Shown: in pieces, positions 1-9,758 of the stretch | Position numbering within the stretch: the first letter of the stretch is position 1 | Layout of the letters: each line of letters starts with the position of its first letter | Source: Lasiosphaeris hirsuta | Lineage: Eukaryota > Ascomycota > Sordariomycetes > Sordariales > Lasiosphaeriaceae | Reading direction: 5' to 3' | Assembly (NCBI GenBank): GCA_030549175.1 | Contig: JAUKUA010000004.1 | Span: forward strand, 5,394,001-5,458,000 | DNA length: 64,000 nucleotides | Notes under the pieces: model-generated | Database searches by the model: none | Told to the model about the DNA's origin: nothing | The model's input: the letters and a program-made list of their open reading frames with translations, nothing else | Position numbers and translations under genes: made by a program

Positions 1-1070
1 AAGATGGCTGTGTCTTCGGTTCGGAGCATGGAGGAACGTCGGGCGGTCCTCGCGACTTTTCTGATCTCGGCAGAGTAAGTATAGGTTGCAAGCCACAGTT
101 TATGGCCAACACTTGCTAACTTCTCGTCATCAGGGTCAGCATCTTCATCCGAAAGAACGACCCGCTACGCTGGACTCCTCACATGGAGGAATGTCTCCAA
201 ATCCTCGAAGACAAGAACGAATCTCCACTTGATCGCATACTAGTCTGCATGGTCAAACTTCGACTTGTCGGTGACGAGACGGCAAAGTCCCCGGCCATCT
301 CCTCCGACCCGTCTGAGCTCAGACTCCTCCAGGCCTTCCAAACGAAAGCCCTCAACTCCCAAGTCCAAACGATCAAAACATCCCTCCCCCCGACCCTCCT
401 AGCCGACCGTAAGTCACCCCCCTACCATTTCCCTCCGAACCGCAGCTCCCTATGGATGGTACATACTGACTTCCGTCCCTACCTCACAGCCATGATCCAA
501 CTCCTCTTCCTCAACACAGAAATGGAAATCTCCGAAATCGGCCTCTTCCAAACCCCACCAAAATCCGCCAACCCCGACACCTCGCGACTAGCGTCCCTAG
601 CATCATGCGTGCGCATCGCGCGCGCCTGGTTCGACATCTTCCTGGCGATTCCTCTACCGCACTATCTCAACTTCGGCTTCTGCATCATGGCGCACCTGTC
701 GCGCATCATCCTGTCGCTGTACCGCGTGTCGACGCACGACGGGCTGGACTGGGACCGGCAGGTCATCCGGGACACGATCGACGTCATCGACATCCTCGAC
801 GCGCTGATGGTGCGGTTCGAGGGGGTGCCGGCGCAGAGTGGTCTTGTGAGTGATCGGCCTGATGGCGGGGATATGTTTACGTTGTCGGCTAGGGCGACCA
901 GGACTATGCGGGCTGCGTGGATACCGGTGCTCGCGCCGGAGCGGGTTGGTGCGCTGGCGCAGCCGTTTGATGCTATGATGCTGGATGCGTTTAGTCCCGA
1001 GTTTGCGGAGAGTTTGAATAGTTGGATGGCGGATACCTTTTTGCCGTGGGAGACGGCACCGGGAGCGTGA
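1..1070 (+). CDS. Fungal transcription factor, C-terminal part (5' end outside window)
   Basis: Only the 3' part of the gene is present. Exons read <1-74, 134-408 and 490-1070; both introns have GTAAGT donors and the frame stays open across them. The encoded segment has the helical pattern of the C-terminal half of Zn2Cys6-type regulators (a short MEERRAVLA helix, then RWTPHMEECLQIL, then a long helical tail that ends in PWETAPGA). In that family the DNA-binding cluster is at the N-terminus, which lies upstream of the window, so the type of DNA-binding domain is inferred and not seen. The nuclear role is likewise from the family. Stop codon TGA at 1068-1070. Confidence 0.7.
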
Positions 1071-1532
1071 TGCGTGATGCGTGGTTGGATGGTTTCTGGG
1101 TGGTGTGTACTGATACAAACGCCTGAGGGCTTATGAGGGATGAGAACAGTGACACAAGCGGCACGACGTGTAATGTGGGATGGAATCAAGGTACTTTATG
1201 TGCTGCCACGTGCCTTATCAAGCACACGGGCGATGGACTCGGGGGTAGTACAATACGAGCGGGCGGAGGGGTAGGGCCCAACAAACATCCTGGCAATGAT
1301 ATGTTGTGGGCCTCACTGCCTCGTGGCTCCCCAACTGCGTGTTCATATATTATCACCCAATCAACGGCACTTCCGTGGCAGCAGCAAGACACAAGTCTCG
1401 TGATCATCAGTTTGGGCATGTTCTCGCTGCCCGTATTCTGTCAACCGCTGACATCGCGCCTGTCTCTACCAAGCATCAATCCTGTACATACCTCCTCACC
1501 TAGGCACACATACCCTGCATCATCCATCGTCA
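1071..1532. other. Intergenic region between transcription factor and C2H2 gene
   Basis: No coding region is supported here. Open frames in this stretch are short and lack family-like sequence. It presumably holds the 3' UTR of the upstream gene and the promoter and 5' UTR of the C2H2 gene (pyrimidine-rich 1440-1530). Confidence 0.5.
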
Positions 1533-2366
1533 ATGTCCGCCAACTTCAATTGCAAGCCCTGCAAAAGGGATTTCAAGGCCGAGGAGGGCCTGCAACGACA
1601 TCTCCAAGATTCGGCGCGCCACCGAGGTCAGCGCTGCGAAGCTTGCAACCGCAGTTTCGCTACCGTCAAGAGCTTGCAGCAGCATATTCGCGATTCCCCG
1701 GCCCACGACAATCCAACCGCGCCCGCCAACAAAGAATCTACCACCAATACCACCACTATCACCACCACCGCCACCGATACTCCACTTGATAAGTTCTTCC
1801 TCTCGTTTCCATCCTTTGCCTACAATCCCTCGCTGTCACCCACCACCTCGTATGGCCTGTTACGCAAGCATATGGGATGGCCCAAAGACAGCGCCAAGGG
1901 TGGCCGAGCGAGGGAGAGGTATAATGATGCGTTGGTAGACGAGATCAATGTTTGGTTTGGCAGCGAGCATGACTTGAGGTCGTGGCATACGCTGTGTCGG
2001 GCGATTGGGATACAAGAGGTCCCCCACACCATTGATGAGTGCGCGAAAGTAGGTTGACAAGTAATTCCTCGGCCGACCTGCAGGATTGCCTTTACCTCAC
2101 ATGCTAACGCATCCTCATCCTAGGTCGTTCGGAAGACCCATGTCAATATCGTTGACCTGATCCAGTGGGGTAGAGGGGGAGGCAGCGAGGATGCCAGTGT
2201 GCGAGTCTTTGAGAGCTTCAAGGCACTCCGTAGATACACCCTACGTACTCGTAAATTTTTCCCTCGGAACAAGGTGGCGAACAAGCAGGGCGAGACAAAT
2301 GTGGTGCTTCGGCATTTGCTTCGGAGGTTCTTTTTTGGGGCAGGATGGAAACGAGGCGGCCGTTGA
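1533..2366 (+). CDS. C2H2 zinc-finger protein
   Basis: Two exons, 1533-2048 and 2124-2366, joined by a 75-nt intron (GTAGGT donor, CCTAG acceptor); together they encode 252 residues. The N-terminus has two closely spaced C2H2 fingers: the first begins CKPCKRDF and closes with HLQDSARH, the second begins CEACNRSF and closes with HIRDSPAH. A Thr-rich linker follows (about residues 68-85). The C-terminal half is a conserved-looking domain that starts LDKFF and ends in a basic, aromatic LRHLLRRFFF segment. A fungal family with twin fingers plus this C-terminal region exists as uncharacterised proteins. Nucleic-acid binding is inferred from the fingers; the target is unknown. The exon 2 frame only opens with this splice, which supports the model. 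Confidence 0.75.
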
Positions 2367-2809
2367 AACAGTATGATATCCTCGGGAAAAACGACTTTTC
2401 GTAGCCTATCCAACAGTGGGACTAGCGGCGCGTAGTATGCTGTGAATCTAGTTATCGGTGATTGCCTTTGTGAAAAACGACTCCTTCTTTACAGCGCTAG
2501 CAAGTAGTTCTATCCTGTCATGTCATCCGGATCCATTTAGTTTCACTTATCAAAACGCGCAACGACCCTGGTCTCATCCAACCCTTCACAAGCTAGCTGA
2601 AGCAGACTCAACACTCTTCCTGATAGAAAGACATGGGGTAAACGTACACTCCTCAGAGACTTCGAGTGCACCGGAAGTGAAGACGGAGCCGCAGAGGATT
2701 GGTGCGTTGCTGCGTCGAGAAGATGCTGCCAGGGAGTTAGCAGAGAAGTTCGCCGTCGCGTCAGTTTTCTGCTATAAAGATCAGCCGAACTACCCCTCGA
2801 CCAAACCGA
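2367..2809. other. Intergenic region, nothing supported
   Basis: Downstream of the C2H2 gene I see one long frame from 2458 but its sequence is low in family character and its 3' part coincides with the decayed gene next door. No RNA gene, repeat or clear promoter motif was found. Confidence 0.4.
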
Positions 2810-3332
2810 GATTACAACCACATCCAGTCCTGCAACTACGTCTTCACCAAAACAGGCCACACATTCGCAAGTTCACCCAAGTTATCATATCTCATCATTT
2901 TTACACTCCTTTCACCACTTCACTCTCTTCACAAGTCTCTCAACCCCCTTCGTACTTTCTCACGCTAACGCATCACAATAGACACCCGCACGCTCAGCTG
3001 GTTTGAGTCCGAGTTCGACAATGAGTTCATCACCAAAAACGGGTGCCGCTTGCAGGTGGTCAAGAGCGTGGCCAGCAGTCCCGGAAACCCGGCCACGATC
3101 AACCTCGTCTGGAAGTCCCAAGATGTTGCCCCATAACGACCATCTCCTGGAAGATAGAGTATGCCCTGTATTGGACTGCCGACTCCACCGCCGAGGGGAT
3201 CAAGGTGACCGCCCTCGTCAGATGCAGGGGTTCGAATGGGAGTACACGGCATGGGGGCCGCCCGTTGATGCTTTCGGGGCCAAGTATTCGTTCCGGCAAT
3301 TCCGGCACCATCTGGACAACACGAACCGATGA
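2810..3332 (+). pseudogene. Decayed gene of unknown family, at least two frameshifts
   Basis: Protein-like sequence runs through three reading frames in succession. A segment ending GHTFASSPK (about 2820-2880) precedes an apparent intron (branch-like GCTAAC, acceptor AATAG near 2981). The next exon reads DTRTLSWFESEFD and goes on to NLVWKSQDVAP, ending in TAA at about 3136. A second frame then continues with TTISWKIEYALYWTAD, and a third frame with GFEWEYTAWGPPVDAFG. The three pieces read like one protein, so single-base indels after the SQDVAP and KVTA segments are the simplest explanation. No start codon is evident upstream. I do not recognise the family; the Trp-rich beta-type sequence suggests a secreted or cell-surface protein, which is only a guess. 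Confidence 0.5.
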
Positions 3333-4016
3333 GATGACTTTCTTGGGACGAGATGCACGGCCCGATGTCCAGTGTTGTCCTGGACAGAAGAGTAAAGCAG
3401 GAGTTGATTTATAAGGGGATCCTGGCTTGGTCTAACCGTCACCGCAATTGGAGCTCTGCGTGTTTTGCCATGATTCAGTATACTCTATTCGTGTTGCATG
3501 CGTCTATCATGGATGTGGATGAGTCTTAAGCGGGGGTAGCTGGGCTAGCCCATTAGGAATCCGTAGGTACCTATTTGGTTTTAGAGGGCGGTTTCTTTGT
3601 TGAGAGACGATAGGCACTGCGAGTTGAGCGAAAGATCTTTAAACCCCTGAACCGAGACCAAGCAAGACTCATAGAGTGATAGAACTTCGTGACGTCGCCA
3701 ATAGCTCAATTCTGACTACCTATCTGTAGACAAGGCTGGTTATGCCTCGAAACGTCACCACATGATGGGCGGCTAAACGCCCGGTCTATATGTCGGCTGT
3801 TTTGGCCACTATGTGCTCCCCGGAAACACGGTGCATACCCATGTTATCAACCACGCAAATTAATCAATAACGGCACTTGACATCTGTGGGGTGCATACCT
3901 CTACATCAATCCCCGAGCACCCCCCTCGTTCATAAGGCATGCCGTTCATAAACCCTCCTCCATCTTCTGCATCCTGCGATCTCTCGTCTCATCACTTCAT
4001 CCCTCCAGCCGCAGCC
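3333..4016 (+). promoter_or_regulatory. Upstream region of AA9 gene with XlnR-like and CreA-like sites
   Basis: No gene in this interval. Two matches to the XlnR/XYR1 core GGCTAR occur, at 3543-3548 (inside the palindrome GGGCTAGCCC) and at 3771-3776 (GGCTAAAC), the latter about 240 nt before the AA9 start. CreA-like SYGGRG matches (for example GTGGGG near 3885) lie between them and the gene. These motifs are short and expected by chance at some rate. Their link to cellulose induction and glucose repression comes from known regulation of this class of gene in other fungi. Confidence 0.35.
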
Positions 4017-4798
4017 ATGAAAGTCCTCCTCCCCCTCCTCCTCCTCGCCGCCAGCGCGCAAGCGCACTACAAATTCCCGCGCCTGGTGCTCAACAACGCC
4101 CCAGAGCTGTCCGACTGGGTCTCGGTGCGCAAGACCAAGACCACCAACTCGCGAGACAACGGCGCCGTGTCCGACGTAAATAGCCCCGATATGCGGTGCT
4201 TCCAAGGGAGCGTGGGCAAGGCAACGGCGACCGTGGTCGCTGGTGATACCCTCGGCTTCGTGGCGTCATCGGGCATCATGCACTTTGGGCCGTGCCAGTT
4301 CTACATGGCGCGGGTGCCTGAGGGGCAGGATATTAACACGTGGGAGGCGACGGGGAATGTTTGGTTTAAGGCTGGGAGTATCAGTGCTGTGGGGAGTGGG
4401 GTGTTGAGGGGGGATGAGGCCACTTGGCCGGCTTATCGTAAGTGCCAATGAACTGCCACTTGAGTGCTAGTTGAGTGGCACAGAGATTGAACATGAAGGC
4501 TGATGACTTGCGTACAGACAAGAAGGAGGTTAGCTTCAAGATACCGAAGGCAGTGCCGAGTGGGAACTATCTGGTGCGAGTTGAGAGTATCGCGCTGCAC
4601 TTGGCACAGAACCCGGGGGGGGCACAGTTTTATATCAGCTGCGGTCAAATCAATGTCACCGGTGGTGGAAGTGGTACACCGGGTCCGCTGGTTGCGTTTC
4701 CTGGGGCGTATAAGGCGAATGACGCCGGTTTGTTATGGCCGAACTCCCCGGCGAAGACCAGTTATACGGCTCCGGGACCTGTTGTATGGGAGGGATAG
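4017..4798 (+). CDS. AA9 family lytic polysaccharide monooxygenase
   Basis: Copper-dependent secreted enzyme that oxidatively cleaves cellulose or related glucans. Exons 4017-4437 and 4518-4798 (80-nt intron, GTAAGT donor, TACAG acceptor) give 233 residues. A 16-residue signal peptide ([16 protein letters not shown]) is followed directly by His17, which becomes His1 of the mature enzyme and half of the copper histidine brace. The second copper histidine is His89 in [10 protein letters not shown]. The axial Tyr and its Gln partner are in [16 protein letters not shown]. The protein ends at GPVVWEG with no linker or CBM1, so it is a catalytic-domain-only form. The splice was chosen because nearer AG sites bring stops into frame, whereas this one joins WPAY to [15 protein letters not shown] as in the family. 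Substrate (cellulose, xyloglucan) cannot be told from sequence. Confidence 0.92.
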
Positions 4799-5498
4799 AT
4801 GGGGATTGACTTGTGAAAGTTGTGAAAGCTGAAGTAAGAGGAGGATGCGCCTAGGCCGGAAACTGTTGAGTTGTGCACTAATTACCTAGTAACGGAGTGT
4901 GAACTATTGATCAATTTCTGGGGTAACCAATGTGATAGATCGACCCTCTCCCTGTAGGTATGTAACACCTTGTGTTGGAAGCATAAAAGAAGGGAGAGTT
5001 GTCGGGTTGCAAGTAGATATTTAGGAAGGATACATGCCTATCTACACATGAGCGTATGAGTATCAATGGGATAATTACCTATATAAATGTGCCTGGTTGT
5101 CCAGCAGACCATCATTTCTAAAAATCATGATTGGTATTTACACCGCGCTTCCATCCTGCCGGGGTATCTTTCTGCCAGAGGACAATATATCCATCTTAAC
5201 TCTGAATTCCACGCAATTTTCTATACATTATCCTACACTGGGGCCCAAACTTATTAGTAGTGAGTAATCAACGTAGCTTGGAAATGTTCCCCTGAGTCCG
5301 CTACGGAAGCTTTGGCCGGAGATGGAACTTCCTTGACACCTCAATCGAAGCAACTTTCCTAGGTACTCATGAACCCTTGCAACAAGAAATGAAATGGCCA
5401 CCCAGGTCGCCCGGTTTCGCCGAACTAAAAATTGAATGGTAATTAACATCGTGGTGTCGCTTTGTCTCTCAATGGTGTTCTCGATGGTAGAGCTGAAA
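4799..5498. other. Intergenic region between AA9 gene and coiled-coil gene
   Basis: AT-richer sequence containing the 3' UTRs of the convergent AA9 and coiled-coil genes. No coding region, repeat or RNA gene is supported. Confidence 0.5.
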
Positions 5499-6398
5499 CT
5501 ATGGATCAGAAGACAGTTGGCTGTAGAGCTTATCGAGCTCAGGTCGGTTTCGTTTTTTTGCGGGGCGTTTTATTCTGGTTCTTTTCGATGTTCCGAGTCC
5601 TCTACCGTCTAGCCGTTCTCGTGTGTGATAAGTTGTAGCTCGGTCCCTTGGCGATAATACCTGGCCGGGGACGTCCGGTAAGTCCCGTCGGCCGTCCTTC
5701 CCCCTTGACTGCCAGTCCTCGACTTGTTCAATCGGCCTCTGTGGCTCGCCTGGCCATGGCCTAGGTGAGCTGGCGTAGGCTTGGTGGAGTCCCCATTCTG
5801 CTTCCATCGGCCTCGAGCCCGTCTCGGATACTGGTATCTTCAGAAGATGATCATATTTATCTTGGAGAGAATTGGCACGACGCTGCAGGTTTTCGCATTG
5901 CATCCGCGCATCCTTCAGCTTGTACCTATCACGTTTGTGACGAATGTTGAGTTTGTCGCTCTCGGCACGGCGGGCGCGGTCATCGACCTCTTGCTCCCGC
6001 TGATACAGCTTCTCGCGTTTTTTTAGACGTGCAGCCTTGCCATCCAGCTCGCGCTCCCTCTCAGCCAGGGAGCTCTCGTTTTGGGAGGCCTTCTGTAGAT
6101 TTGCGCGGAGAATACCGTTGATCTCGACGAGCTGTTCCTTCCCTCTGACAAGTTCCTCCTTCTCGTTGACTAGTTGTCGGTTTTCGTTAAGAAGCGACAG
6201 CGTCTCTCTGGCTAGCCGTTCGTTCTCTCTGACAAGTCGTCCGTTCTCCCGCCTCTGATCTCTAAATTGACCGAGAATGCCTTGTTTTGTAAGCAGCCAG
6301 ATATTTTCTGCCTTTTTCTTCCAATTCCTTTTCGCAGAGCGCAGATCACAACTGTGGTTGTTCACGGTAATTGGACATGTGACTGCTCGATAGATCAC
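5499..6398 (-). CDS. Coiled-coil protein of unknown function
   Basis: Single open frame of 299 residues. Residues about 40-190 form a long continuous coiled coil: repeated Glu/Arg/Lys/Leu heptads such as RRENGRLVRENERLARE, then NEKEELVRGKEQLVE, then ERERELDGKAARLKKRE. The C-terminal 80 residues are Pro/Arg-rich, basic and probably disordered (TSKRTRIKRPAKKRNRP), with the look of a nuclear-localisation or nucleic-acid-contacting tail. No known enzymatic domain is visible. Genes of this build are common lineage-specific proteins in fungi, sometimes bZIP-like, but I do not see a clean bZIP basic region ahead of the first heptads. The start at 6398 is the first ATG; later in-frame starts are possible. 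An intron is not needed. Confidence 0.6.
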   Translation of the reverse strand: MIYRAVTCPITVNNHSCDLRSAKRNWKKKAENIWLLTKQGILGQFRDQRRENGRLVRENERLARETLSLLNENRQLVNEKEELVRGKEQLVEINGILRANLQKASQNESSLAERERELDGKAARLKKREKLYQREQEVDDRARRAESDKLNIRHKRDRYKLKDARMQCENLQRRANSLQDKYDHLLKIPVSETGSRPMEAEWGLHQAYASSPRPWPGEPQRPIEQVEDWQSRGKDGRRDLPDVPGQVLSPRDRATTYHTRERLDGRGLGTSKRTRIKRPAKKRNRPELDKLYSQLSSDP

Positions 6399-7244
6399 GT
6401 GTCAGTTGTTTTTTTTTTGTTTTTTTTTTGCGTGCTTGCCACGCACGACAATGCGGTGTCATGGACGCGGTGCGACGAATGGGCACACACATACCTCCGA
6501 CTGATCCCCCAGTGGCTTGCCCTCCTCCAATCGATAGCTCCGGCAGTGTCTCGGTCGCCATCAATCAATGATGAACCCTCACAGCTTCGGCGGCAGAGGC
6601 TGCAGTCTTACAGGTCGTCGGTCGTGCCACATTGGCACCGCTGGATGCATTTATCCAACCTGCACCATCTGTGCGATGCCAGTGGTGGGATGGACGGAAA
6701 CGCTCCAAAGGGTGCGATGTGGAAAATTCCGAGCTAATTGAACCTGCTGGTCTGTGTCACGGGTTCGGCGATTAGTCACTTTGAACGATCCCGAGTTGCC
6801 CCGGTTGAATATATGTGGCGTTGAAAAACAAAGCTCCTTTAATTTTTAGTTGCGTATATGCATGCACATATTCATATATGTCTTATCTACAATATCTGTG
6901 CAGATACATTCGTACCTTTTGAGAAATATTATTTAATCCGTATTTGATTGTGAAACTGCGCGAGTAATACGATGCATACGTTGCGAGTGTCAAGGTGCAC
7001 GGCGGGAGATGAGGGACAGGGGTGTCTGTCTGTTTTCACCCCTTTGCCGGCATTCACCGCTACTTCCACTCATTCATCTCGCGTCGTCCTCCGAACAGAG
7101 GCTACTTCTCATTCCTTTTCCTTCAACACAAACCACAATACAGATTCACAACTTTTCCTTTTCAAGAGCTCAATGATCTGAACATCACTTGATACCTTGT
7201 TTTGAGCTGCAGTTTCTAATTACATGCACGTTACGTGTTGCCCT
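6399..7244. other. Intergenic region with T-rich tract
   Basis: Contains two poly-T runs at about 6407-6430, probably promoter or 5' UTR sequence of the minus-strand coiled-coil gene, and AT-rich sequence at 6830-6960. No coding region is supported. Confidence 0.45.
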
Positions 7245-7831
7245 TCAAGTACCTCGACTCGCAGAAACGTGAATTTCGGCGCCTTTACCGTTACCTCCCT
7301 CAATCTGCACCTTCGTAGCACCTGTCACCCGAGTGACTCTCATGATATCCGAGAGATGGAGCCTAGGGGCGTGTCCCACACCGCCGGTGGCCTCGAACTT
7401 GTTCTTGGATACCTCGATCTGCCCTCCCCTGGAACTGCCGCTTGCGATTATTGAGGGCGTGGGGACGGTCCCCGAACTCGGCGAGCCGCTGACCTACAGG
7501 AAACTACATGTTAGCTGGCCATCCATCCCCTCCTGCAACGGAAACCCTGCGCTCTGTTTCTTACCACTTTGGCCTCTGGATCTATTCCCAAGTCGACCGA
7601 TGCGCCCTCGGCCTCCGCGCCACGGATGATGACATTTTGAACACCCATATCCCGTATGAGGCTACGAAGTTGCTCTGTCTTCGCTCGAGGCGCACCTGAA
7701 AACCCTCCAGTCATTGTGAAAGTGCGACTAGTAGTGCACAGCGAGAAGCTACCTCCGACCGCCGCTCCCGCGTCGATAATCGAGGAAGGCGGCAACTCCC
7801 CGGTCTGATTCGGAGCCTCTGCAGGTGGCAT
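7245..7831 (-). CDS. Small glycine-rich protein with two tandem copies of the SesB-tail repeat
   Basis: Two exons read on the minus strand, 7831-7565 and 7493-7245, with a 71-nt phase-0 intron (GTAAGA donor, CTGTAG acceptor); 171 residues. Each exon encodes one copy of a repeat of about 65 residues. Copy 1 (residues 17-83) runs from SIIDAGAAVGG through TMTGGFSGAP to VIIRGAEAEGASVDLGI; copy 2 (103-167) runs from SIIASGSSRGG through EATGGVGHAP to VQIEGGNGKGAEIHVSA. The pattern is a GG turn, a short strand, TGG..(G)AP, a helical or charged middle and a closing V.I.G...GA.(V/I).(V/L) strand-turn-strand. The same pattern forms the C-terminus of the SesB-like hydrolase encoded 1.9 kb away on the other strand. 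There is no signal peptide, membrane segment or catalytic motif. I infer a self-assembling (amyloid or beta-solenoid) module; this is not established for this sequence. Confidence 0.65.
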
Positions 7832-9758
7832 TTTGGAGAGAGCTTGTTGTCGTTAAAAGTTGTGTGTCGAGTAGGTATGGAGGACAGGTATTTGGAGAGT
7901 GATTCAAATCCTTCTTAGTGAACAAGTCGCGATAATGAAGCTGTTGACAGAGGCCGCAAGAGCACATGGGAACCGTCTCGAAATACACAACCACACGGCC
8001 TTTTAATACCATCAGCACATAGTTACCGACCCGATTCATATCGAATTGGAGCCCCCAATCCTCTTCGGCAGCTTCACATACACGGTGTACGAAAAGCTTC
8101 GGAGTCGGATCCGGCCCCACACCATCATCCGCGTCAAGCGGTCCATTCCGCTGCGTGGCCGTCTTCTCTGCACATAACTCGCTGGCGCAAGCGGATAGCA
8201 GTGGATTCATCTCGGCCATCACCACAGCCGCAGACGCAACACCATGTCTCATAGGATGGATAACGCAAACTCGGGACCAGCGCTGATTAGGTCGAGATGA
8301 CGGACGCATTCATGCCTGACAGCATCCAACAGCCTCAATCCTTCGGCGGCGAAAGCTTCCCAGATTCCAGTGACTGGAGGTTTTCCTTCACCCCTTGAAA
8401 CACAATTCATCTACTACAAGTGCTACTAATCCAACAGTAGGTCGAGCTCTTTTGCCCAAGGATGCCCATAGGTAGGTAGGTGCTTCGACGACGGATGCAG
8501 GTCTGGCGATACCTACCGTGCCTCAACTATCCCGCACTAGCCGCTGCGAGAGGCACCCAGCTACTATGCATTCGGTGTCGAGAAAGCTACTAGCAGATGC
8601 GGAAGGCTATGCCGACGTGTCTCCTGCTCAGCCTCGATGCTCGTGTGTAATGGTGGGTATTGTGACGAATGATAAATTGGGTTATTCTGCCACGCCGTCA
8701 TAGGGTTGGACATGAGATTTTGTCTCAATGTCCACGGGCAAAAGTGCTTTCTTTGAAAGTGGTCTATAGTGATCCATGCTCTACTGGTAGCACAAGGCGG
8801 AGAGAGCCTATATGGGTTCCTGGCTGCATATAATTAACCAATGGCTGCCTACCTACATGTAGTGAGCCTACCAGCAGTGGCCCAGTCCACTGAGCGGGGT
8901 TTTTTTCCGTTCGAGTGGTGCCAACGTGCCACGTGCATGCATACACAATGATTCCTGGAATAGCCCGTGTCCGACAAGGCTCTCGGAGATTTTGCCACCT
9001 CAGCGAAAGAAAAGCGGGCCAGCGGGTTCAATGCCAGCAGAGCCTCAAGTCTCCAAGTGTCTGCTGACATCCGATACAATCCAAGAGCCATCCAAGGTAA
9101 ACATGAGGTTATGCATTCTGAAACATGTCACGGTCCCTATGGTTTCACACCTGTTCTTTTTATTTCCCTTTCCAGAAGATCTGCGCCATCATGGCGTATC
9201 GAAGCGAATAAGCAGCAAGGCAAAAAAGATAAGAGATATTGAGCCCACTCACACCGCCCGCGAAGTTGTGGCCGATTCCGACCGGACAGAAGGAAAAAAA
9301 GCGCAAAAGGAATTTAATTGCCCCGTTCCTCAGCGGTTTACCACAGCACATCCCAGAGTTGTGACCAAACAAAACAGACGTTACACATGCAGCCATTGTG
9401 GTACTTCGGGTATTTTCATTGGTCCGTGAGGTTGTCTTGTCCGTTGGGCTCTCCCACCCTTTGGGAAATCTCCTTCATTTCTTCGACATTTCTCTTGAGA
9501 CGCTGGCCGCCGGGACTGAATACGGCGCTTTGAGAAATGTCCACACACTCCTCGTGTGCAGTCAGGGCTAGGGGCGTCCGAAATGATGCACCCAAAGGGT
9601 CGCTTGAGGACTATGTCAGAGTGGCATATGAGTCCCATAATCGCTGGAGGCACCTTCGGTTCTTCTCAACTTGTCTGAGTGTCGGTAAATACCCCTCGAT
9701 ATCGTTTGCATCGCAGTTTGGACGGCAAGTGGGAATCGTTATTTTCCCGTCTCAGGGA
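7832..9758. other. Divergent intergenic region between repeat protein and SesB-like gene
   Basis: About 1.9 kb that separates two divergently transcribed genes sharing a repeat, so it should hold both promoters. A minus-strand frame at 7749-8309 (186 codons) overlaps the 5' end of the repeat gene; it resembles no family I know and I treat it as chance. No RNA gene or repeat was recognised. Confidence 0.4.

Noticed and set aside
7749..8309. Minus-strand frame of 186 codons upstream of the repeat protein
   Set aside because: Overlaps the supported start of the repeat gene in another frame and resembles no family; could be a 5' UTR frame.
9537..9758. Upstream extension of the SesB-like protein
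   Set aside because: The frame is open but the sequence lacks family character; ATG 9759 gives a normal N-terminus.
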